From Pleurocapsa sp. MO_226.B13 (lineage in GTDB: Bacteria > Cyanobacteriota > Cyanobacteriia > Cyanobacteriales > Xenococcaceae): DNA of 41,683 bases. The DNA lies in NCBI GenBank assembly GCA_030064795.1, contig JASJEI010000045.1, positions 1-41,683 of the forward strand. The letters run 5' to 3'. This document shows positions 33,470 to 39,552 of this stretch, piece after piece; positions within the stretch are counted from its first letter, which is position 1, and every line of letters begins with the position of its first letter. The notes under the pieces are model-generated. The model was not told where the DNA came from, searched no databases, and was given only the letters and a program-made list of their open reading frames with translations. The position numbers and the translations under genes are program-made.

Positions 33470-35864
33470 GGGATTTGTTTAATGCAGGCAAGAGATAGAT
33501 CCAAAGAGCTAGTGACGGTAATAGCCAAGGTAATAAGATTGCTTGGGAAATGTATATCTGCAACCCAACTAAACCATAAATTATTGTAATACTAGATGTT
33601 ACCAAAAAGAGCAATTTAGAGGAAAAGTTTTTTCGCTCCAAACTGAGTTTAATACTTTTAGCGATTAATAAACTAATTACAACCAGCCAGAGATCGGGAA
33701 TGGGGACAACCAGACGGCGATTGATGAGATTGTGAGTCATATATGCTAGTAATTGCGAACCTGTAAATTGGTTTTCGGTCATACTGGGATTTCGACGGAG
33801 ATACCAGTAGTTCACCGCCAAGGGGGTAGCAAAGTTGTCCGCACCGACACTGAGTCCAGCTTGAGCGTACCCCCCCGCGCCGATAATTACTACCCGATTT
33901 TGTAATTGAGCAGAGAGGGACTGCGTGGAGTCTAAAAGTTGCCAGGCGGGGAGGCGATCGTAAACTAAATCTGGAGGGAAGGAGAAATCTTGAATCGGTC
34001 TCAACCATTGTTGACCAAAATATTGCGACAGGCTAGTCAAGGGAGAGAGTTTTGTCTGTTGGATAAATTTGAAGTCTTGGGAGTTAGTATTGATGTATTG
34101 ATAAACCTGTTGGCGTAAATCCGATTGATTAGTAAGACTGGGTTGAGGGGCTTGAAGAGTAGAAAGTTGTCTTTCGATCGCTTTCAGGGTGGCTAATAAA
34201 TAAGCAAAAGGACAGGCGCGATCGCAATTCGATACGGGCAAACTCAGATATTGGGGGAAACCATCGGTATATCCCTGGACTGTCCAGTTGGGATCGCCTA
34301 TCGCGGTTTCTGGGGCGACTCCTACTTCTCGTCCATCAATTTGTTTATACGCGCCAAAAACGAACCAGGTTTGGTTTTGCTCGACTCCATTGCGGATAGC
34401 TTCAGCGAGGATCGGATCGTTGTTAGCCTGGGGACGATCGAAGAGATAGTCAATACCGATAATTGCTGCATCCTCCGCCACGAGGCGATCGACAATACTA
34501 GCCAGATAACGGCGATCCATCGGTACGGGCTGTTTGATTTCTGCCTTAGTTAAAGATGCTTCGTCAATATGAATCAAGGTTAATGGTGTGGTTGTCGGTA
34601 ACTGACTGGTAGCATCGCGATAGATCGACTGAATTAAAACTCGACGCTCTAATAAGAAATTTTGTACGGGGGACAAAATACTCAGAAGACACAAAGCACC
34701 CAAAGCGATCGCTTCTTTACGGTTGGGTAGCCATTTCTTTAACTCGCCTCGCCAGCCCCAAGGCTCGAATTGAAACGGTCGAGCATCGGGATGAGAAAAT
34801 AAGGAAGGAATTAGATAGGCTGAAGGATATTCCGCCTTTTTTTCTGTCTTGAGGTATTTTTCGGTAGTAATCAGAGCTTGATGGACATTTTGGTAGTCGG
34901 CTAAAGCCTGGAGAAACTGAATTAAAAAAACTTGGGCAACCTGATTGTGAATGGGTTCGCGCATTACTGCCACCTGACTCAGACCTAAATCGATCAGAGA
35001 GTTAGCAATACTCATACCGCTACAGGAATTAAACAGAGCAAACTGTAACCCGTTAGCCCGGGCCGTGCGTAGCTGAGGGGCAATTTCGCTAATCGAAAGA
35101 GCAATATTCGGCGCGATCGCTACTTCTCCTCCAGTTATTGCCGTTTCGTTGCTGTGTCCTGCAAAAAATAGTATTTCCCAACCTTTTCTGTCTGTTAGTG
35201 CTTGTTGAATTTGTTGTTTAATCTGACTGGCTGACTGTTGGGGTTGCCAAGTCACTAATTCAATCTCAGCTACCTTTTTTAGAGTCTGAAGTTCGGTGCG
35301 ATCGCACTTGAGGTCTAATCCCGTATCGTCCCCTAAAATCGCCAAAATACGGGGTTTGCGGGAACGTTTCCACTGGTTGTTATTGGGGCTGGTAATATTA
35401 ACTGGACTGCGGGCGATCGCGATCTGGCGATCGAATTCTGAGCCTAATTCCCAGGTTTCCCAGGGTAATCTGGCTAATTCTCCACTACAGGTCAGGAATA
35501 AGCGATTAAAATCCTGTTGGCGCGCTTCCTTGGCAATTTTAGACCTGATTCCATAGAGTTCTTCCCGTCGCAACCAACGCTGAAACCCCGCCAACAACTG
35601 CGCTTCTGCCTGTACTAATTGACGCTGCCAATTCTGCGGTAGACGAATTGTCCCTTGCTCGTTTTTTGGTTTCCGCACTCTGGCGCGAAAAGAAGATTGG
35701 TCGAAGTTTTTATAAAAGTCGAGATAAGCTTTACGCCAACTTTGATAGAGTTCGGATAAAGCATCTGGATAGGGTAAAAGCGTCGAGATTTGTTGTCCCT
35801 GACCCCAAATTAATTTAAACAGACAAGTGCGATCGACCTGCTGGATTTCCAGTTGAAATTTCAT
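33462..35864 (-). CDS. CHAT protease domain fused to CHASE2 sensor domain, membrane protein
   Basis: 800 residues. Residues ~120-365 form a caspase-like CHAT domain: LFLTCSGELARLPWETWEL at its start, His237 in ILFFAGHSNE and Cys281 in FALFNSCSGMS, the expected catalytic dyad. A membrane helix at ~384-402 leads into a CHASE2 extracytoplasmic domain (~405-715; LTLIHIDEASLTK, VPMDRRYLASIVDRL, AIIGIDYLFDRP). Three more helices lie at the C-terminus (~720-795). The CHAT part should face the cytoplasm and CHASE2 the periplasm. CHASE2 usually senses signals in receptor kinases and cyclases; CHAT proteins such as Csx29 and HetF are proteases. It sits 6 bases after the DUF1822 gene and overlaps the DUF928 gene. 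Confidence 0.85.
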   Translation of the reverse strand: MKFQLEIQQVDRTCLFKLIWGQGQQISTLLPYPDALSELYQSWRKAYLDFYKNFDQSSFRARVRKPKNEQGTIRLPQNWQRQLVQAEAQLLAGFQRWLRREELYGIRSKIAKEARQQDFNRLFLTCSGELARLPWETWELGSEFDRQIAIARSPVNITSPNNNQWKRSRKPRILAILGDDTGLDLKCDRTELQTLKKVAEIELVTWQPQQSASQIKQQIQQALTDRKGWEILFFAGHSNETAITGGEVAIAPNIALSISEIAPQLRTARANGLQFALFNSCSGMSIANSLIDLGLSQVAVMREPIHNQVAQVFLIQFLQALADYQNVHQALITTEKYLKTEKKAEYPSAYLIPSLFSHPDARPFQFEPWGWRGELKKWLPNRKEAIALGALCLLSILSPVQNFLLERRVLIQSIYRDATSQLPTTTPLTLIHIDEASLTKAEIKQPVPMDRRYLASIVDRLVAEDAAIIGIDYLFDRPQANNDPILAEAIRNGVEQNQTWFVFGAYKQIDGREVGVAPETAIGDPNWTVQGYTDGFPQYLSLPVSNCDRACPFAYLLATLKAIERQLSTLQAPQPSLTNQSDLRQQVYQYINTNSQDFKFIQQTKLSPLTSLSQYFGQQWLRPIQDFSFPPDLVYDRLPAWQLLDSTQSLSAQLQNRVVIIGAGGYAQAGLSVGADNFATPLAVNYWYLRRNPSMTENQFTGSQLLAYMTHNLINRRLVVPIPDLWLVVISLLIAKSIKLSLERKNFSSKLLFLVTSSITIIYGLVGLQIYISQAILLPWLLPSLALWIYLLPALNKSHE

Positions 35865-35870
35865 GATTTA

Positions 35871-37226
35871 TCAATCAAAGACGAAATTGGGTAAGGTCAT
35901 ACTGTTACCGTCTGCGGTGGTAATCTCCACGGTAAATTGTTCGTTCAATTCCCCAATAACCTGAGTATAAACATAAGAATCATCTGTATCTTGAGCAACT
36001 ACCTTTTCATCCAACAGCGTTTCTCCCTCACTGACTTGTAATTTCAATCCCTGGGGGAGATAACTACCCAGTCGCGCTCCCAAAACTAACAACAGACTCC
36101 ACTCAGGAACTTCAGTTTCTGCTACTTCCCAGGTGACAGCAAATAAACGTAGTCCATAGCTGGCCAAAGTAAAATCTTGACAAGCACCGCGAGCATTAGT
36201 AGGAATATCTTCACCGCTGGCTCTCAATTGACTAACGATCGCTGCAAATTCTTCGGCGGGAGATTCTCGGTTAACAGCCTGTAAATCCCTTAATCCAACG
36301 GGAGCGATCGCGGGAGGGGGTAATAGTGTCCAAGCCAGATTTCGCGCTACTCGATCTAGTTCGTCAGACAACCAAGCTTTAACATTAATAGCGGTTTGGG
36401 TAATATTCTCAACAGTGCTAGCAAGGCTAGTTCTCAACGCTGCTAAAGCATCGCTAGTCGAAGTATTGCTCGTTTTTAGCTGATAAAGCCAAGCTAACAA
36501 ATTAGGATTACTTAAAATAGGTGCTGCTTCTTCCCAAGTGAGTACTTCTTGTAGAGATTCTGTAGACTGTAGCTGCGGTAACAAAGATTCTAGTCTGGTT
36601 TGGAGATCGATATTGCTGGGACTGAGGTTAGGTAAGGCGATCGCGTTAGGCTCTAAACAACGTAGATATAATAATAAGTCGTCAGTTTCGCTACTAAACC
36701 AAGTTAAAGGTAGGTCATAAGTCCAGTCTGTATCCGCAGTAAGATTAGTAGCTTGCTTGCGTCGCCTCAATTCATCGTAACCAATAAAACTATCTAGATT
36801 AACTTCTTGTTGTTCTTCAACTACATCGAGGAAAACATAAAAATGAGCAGCGTATGCTGGCAAGTCTATAACCGCCCGATCTACCGTAACTATCTCATCG
36901 ATCGCTACCCCGTTAGTCAGCAAACAGATTTTATATTCCCCGACTCGCAGATTAAACACCCCGTCAATAAAGCTGGCATACTGGGGCTGTTTGACCGAAC
37001 ATTCATCAGAAGCGATCGCCAGAGAACTATCTCTCTCTCCCAACCAGGTTTCAAAGCCAAACAAAGCCAAGGCGTTGAGATAAGTCTGCCATTGTCGCTC
37101 TGGATCGTCGATCGGCTCGCTTAGTTCTATCGCCCGTTCGATTTGGGCTGAGGTTAAAGCAATCCCTGCGGGGGCAAAGGAATCAAAGTCTAGTAGGAGA
37201 TTATTGTCGCTGCTGTAGTTAGTCAT
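35871..37226 (-). CDS. DUF1822 family protein
   Basis: 451 residues, soluble. It begins FDSFAPAGIALTSAQIERAI, and the opening domain has ERQWQTYLNALALFGFETWL, both typical of cyanobacterial DUF1822. The middle (~115-200) reads INLRVGEYKICLL-like and YAAHFYVFLDVVE, followed by GYDELRRRKQ. The C-terminal half has helices (AALRTSLASTVENITQTA) and a beta-rich end (VTWEVAETEVPEWSLLLVLG; LKLQVSEGETLLDEKVV) that may be a ligand- or protein-binding module. No catalytic motif is evident. It is the second gene of the sigma-like/CHAT-CHASE2 operon, with a 173-bp gap before it (containing the palindrome at 37250) and a 6-bp gap after it. It may be the adaptor or substrate of the protease (inference). Confidence 0.78.
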   Translation of the reverse strand: MTNYSSDNNLLLDFDSFAPAGIALTSAQIERAIELSEPIDDPERQWQTYLNALALFGFETWLGERDSSLAIASDECSVKQPQYASFIDGVFNLRVGEYKICLLTNGVAIDEIVTVDRAVIDLPAYAAHFYVFLDVVEEQQEVNLDSFIGYDELRRRKQATNLTADTDWTYDLPLTWFSSETDDLLLYLRCLEPNAIALPNLSPSNIDLQTRLESLLPQLQSTESLQEVLTWEEAAPILSNPNLLAWLYQLKTSNTSTSDALAALRTSLASTVENITQTAINVKAWLSDELDRVARNLAWTLLPPPAIAPVGLRDLQAVNRESPAEEFAAIVSQLRASGEDIPTNARGACQDFTLASYGLRLFAVTWEVAETEVPEWSLLLVLGARLGSYLPQGLKLQVSEGETLLDEKVVAQDTDDSYVYTQVIGELNEQFTVEITTADGNSMTLPNFVFD

Positions 37227-37249
37227 GATATTGAAGTCAAAAGACAGGT

Positions 37250-37277
37250 GTAGGGGCGATTCGCGAATCGCCCTTAC
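37250..37277. repeat. Solo palindrome GTAGGGGCGATTCG-CGAATCGCCCTTAC
   Basis: A 28-base palindrome with one mismatch pair, made of the two terminal inverted repeats of the 123-bp element at 38917-39039 joined end to end. It lies in the 173-bp gap between the sigma-like gene and DUF1822 and may act as an intra-operon attenuator or RNA processing hairpin. Confidence 0.65.
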
Positions 37278-37399
37278 AGGAGTTGAAGATAATTAAATCT
37301 AGTTTGTTTTTTGTTATCTATATTTATTTCTCAGGATCTCAAGGGTATGCATAAAATTTAGTTAGCTTACGTATTTATTGAGCCAAAAGCTGAAAAACC

Positions 37400-38800
37400 T
37401 CAACGTCGATCCAACCGATCTACATACTCACAGATCCTTTTCGCTAAAATACTTTGGTTACTATCGGCGACACTGGGTTCCGATTCTGCTGTTTCTAGCA
37501 CTCGGTCTATTTGTTCTCCTAAAGCCGAGGCGATCGCCTGTTCTCGTTGTTTTAATTCGGTTGGATTTGCTAGTTTGCTTAAACCTATCCAATCTGTCAT
37601 TAACTGTAAGATCCGATGGCAGATATCGGCTCGTAGTTCTTTGAGATTCAGCAGTCGAGAAACCTGGTATTGAGCTTTTAAACCGATCTCTTTAGCTATT
37701 TTGCCCATCGCTTCCCCCTGACAGTGAAACAACTCTAAAGCAGTAATAAACTGGGGTGCTTTGGCCGCTTTTTTGCCTTTAAACTTACTCAAGCGGTTGG
37801 TAATTACTTCTGCGATCGCAGCATTTAAACTTTGCTGAAACTGTTGTTGATAAGATTGGAGAAAATCATCGCGACTCCCCTCATTATTATCTTCCTCCGC
37901 GATCGCAGATGCTTGCATTGCTTCGGTATTCATTTGGGCATTATCCAAAGACTGTTGGTGTTTTAGTCTGCCACCCCGCGCATAAATGCGATATTCTCGG
38001 AGTAAATTGGCTAACTGTTCTAGCTGAGTCAGAACTTGCTCTGGAGACAGAACCAGATTAGCTGTTGATTCGATTAAACTAGCCATTCTCTCCAGTTGTT
38101 CCGTAGAAGGAGTTTGGCATTTCCCCCCTTTAGTTTGTCGATTTTTGAGGCGATCGCGACGATAAACTTGATGATAACTTGTTAACAGTGCGCCAGCCTG
38201 TTGGATTTCTACTGGTGTCAGATTGTGAAACTCAGATAAAATTCGGTTTAGCTGTTTGGGATTAGTATCATTGAGAATTGCCCAATTACTAATTAAATAA
38301 ACCCCTTGCTCTAACAAAAAACGTTGGAGTTCCCGATTTTGCTTGACAAATCTCGTCGTCCAGGTAGAGAGATTAGCCTTTTGCGGATCGAAAGTCTCTA
38401 GAATCTCCACCGCCAAGGGTTTATACTGACTTCCAGACTTCCGCGTCGCCACAGAATCACGAAAATTATCTAAAGTATCGTTAAGACTATAAATAAATAA
38501 ATCGTTACGACTAAAGCCGTGTTCTCTGCCAAACTGCATCTCTAGCTGAATACAAACCTGTCTGATTTGGTGGGAAATAAAACAACGCAAAGATCTTTCC
38601 GCTTCAATACTCGTGTCGCTTTGACTATTTTTAACCGCTACCAAATCCCGTTGAACTGCAAGATCCGCTATGGTATTGCGATCGCCCTGAGTCAGAAAAT
38701 ACTGCTGAAAAAAGCCCTTAGTCGAAACGATTTCCGTTACTTTGAGTCTGCCTGCACTATCTAACCTGACCAGACTCCAGTATTTAGATCCAGTTTTCAT
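37400..38800 (-). CDS. Sigma-70-like protein, divergent
   Basis: 466 residues from ATG 38800 (the frame extends one TTG codon further). The part ~105-190 resembles sigma region 2: LAVEILETFDPQKANLSTW followed by TRFVKQNRELQRFLLEQG, like the FDP-x-FSTWA segment. Helical middle (~200-310). The part ~345-385 resembles region 4: FHCQGEAMGKIAKEIGLK then YQVSRLLNLKELR, an HTH like that used for -35 binding. It is longer than ECF sigma factors and lacks the classical -10 recognition sequence, so it could be an alternative sigma factor or a sigma-like regulator. It is the first gene of the operon with DUF1822, CHAT-CHASE2 and DUF928. Confidence 0.65.
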   Translation of the reverse strand: MKTGSKYWSLVRLDSAGRLKVTEIVSTKGFFQQYFLTQGDRNTIADLAVQRDLVAVKNSQSDTSIEAERSLRCFISHQIRQVCIQLEMQFGREHGFSRNDLFIYSLNDTLDNFRDSVATRKSGSQYKPLAVEILETFDPQKANLSTWTTRFVKQNRELQRFLLEQGVYLISNWAILNDTNPKQLNRILSEFHNLTPVEIQQAGALLTSYHQVYRRDRLKNRQTKGGKCQTPSTEQLERMASLIESTANLVLSPEQVLTQLEQLANLLREYRIYARGGRLKHQQSLDNAQMNTEAMQASAIAEEDNNEGSRDDFLQSYQQQFQQSLNAAIAEVITNRLSKFKGKKAAKAPQFITALELFHCQGEAMGKIAKEIGLKAQYQVSRLLNLKELRADICHRILQLMTDWIGLSKLANPTELKQREQAIASALGEQIDRVLETAESEPSVADSNQSILAKRICEYVDRLDRR

Positions 38801-38873
38801 CAATAATTTTTACAATAAACAATTATCTTTATTAATTTTGCAGTAAGGTGGACAAAATTCCCAAACTCCCGCC

Positions 38874-38900
38874 GTACAGACAAGGCATACCTTGTATCTC
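38874..38900. repeat. Decayed copy of the AAGGCATGCCTT palindrome
   Basis: GTACAGACAAGGCATACCTTGTATCTC matches the palindrome at 24837-24862 with substitutions. Just before it, CAGTAAGGTGGACAAAATTC (~38842-38861) resembles the left end of the 32468 element. Confidence 0.5.
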
Positions 38901-38916
38901 CAAACTCCGAACTTTT

Positions 38917-39039
38917 GTAAGGGCGATTCGCGCGAAGCGTCTATCACGGATACACTCAATGCGATATCCGAAGGTGTATCCTTTAGGACAAGTGCAAGCC
39001 GCTTCGCATAAAGCGAGTCCTTTAGGGAATCGCCCCTAC
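38917..39039. repeat. 123-bp MITE-like element with GTARGGGCGATTC ends
   Basis: GTAAGGGCGATTC at 38917-38929 and GAATCGCCCCTAC at 39027-39039 are 13-base inverted repeats with one mismatch. The inside holds short stems such as GTATCCTTTAGGAC and AAGCGAGTCCTTTAGGG, shared with the element near 28205-28302. It carries no gene and ends 12 bases before the next start codon. Confidence 0.7.
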
Positions 39040-39051
39040 GACGAACTCAAT

Positions 39052-39552
39052 ATGACCAACTCCAAAAACCCAGACGAAGATTTACTTTTGCAACAAGACA
39101 TCTTACGCGATCGCCCTTTCTCCCTCGCCGAAGCCATTGGCAGAGAGGGAGGTACTTTTCTGAAGGGAGAATCTACTGTCCCCAAGCTAGTTCAAGTAAT
39201 TACCGAGATTAATACTTTTATCGCTCGCCAACTTCACGATCCCTCCGCAGCTTTACGGGCTATTCTTCATCAATGGATCGAAGTCGATCCTAGAGTCAGT
39301 CAATACAAAGAAACTCCCCTGGTGGCTCTCAAAGTAATTTTGCAGTCTATTTTAGCTAATCCCCAACTGCTTTATGAATTAGTCAGACAGGTGGATATCA
39401 AATGGGGTCAGATGTACGACGAACGTCCCTATTTTCAACAACCAGGACAACCACCCCACCCCAATGATGAATACACCCACGAGTCTGTCAGACAAGATTT
39501 ACAGGATTTGCTAACCAAACTAAAAGATCGCCTATCGGTTATTGATTATTAA
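39052..39552 (+). CDS. Conserved hypothetical protein
   Basis: 166 residues from ATG 39052. The frame is open back to 38848, but those 68 codons are repeat sequence, so the ATG before TNSKNPDEDLLLQQ is preferred. The protein is soluble and helical: RDRPFSLAEAIGREGGTFLK, LVQVITEINTFIARQL, ALRAILHQWIEVDPRV, LLYELVRQVDIKWGQMYDE and a closing RQDLQDLLTKLKDRL. I do not recognise a named family or catalytic site. It is divergent from the sigma-like gene and its stop codon directly abuts the stop of the convergent transporter (no bases between). Confidence 0.65.
   Translation: MTNSKNPDEDLLLQQDILRDRPFSLAEAIGREGGTFLKGESTVPKLVQVITEINTFIARQLHDPSAALRAILHQWIEVDPRVSQYKETPLVALKVILQSILANPQLLYELVRQVDIKWGQMYDERPYFQQPGQPPHPNDEYTHESVRQDLQDLLTKLKDRLSVIDY

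Noticed and set aside
38848..39051. 68-codon N-terminal extension of the hypothetical protein at 39052
   Set aside because: Covers the AAGGCAT palindrome and a 123-bp inverted-repeat element; not protein-like.
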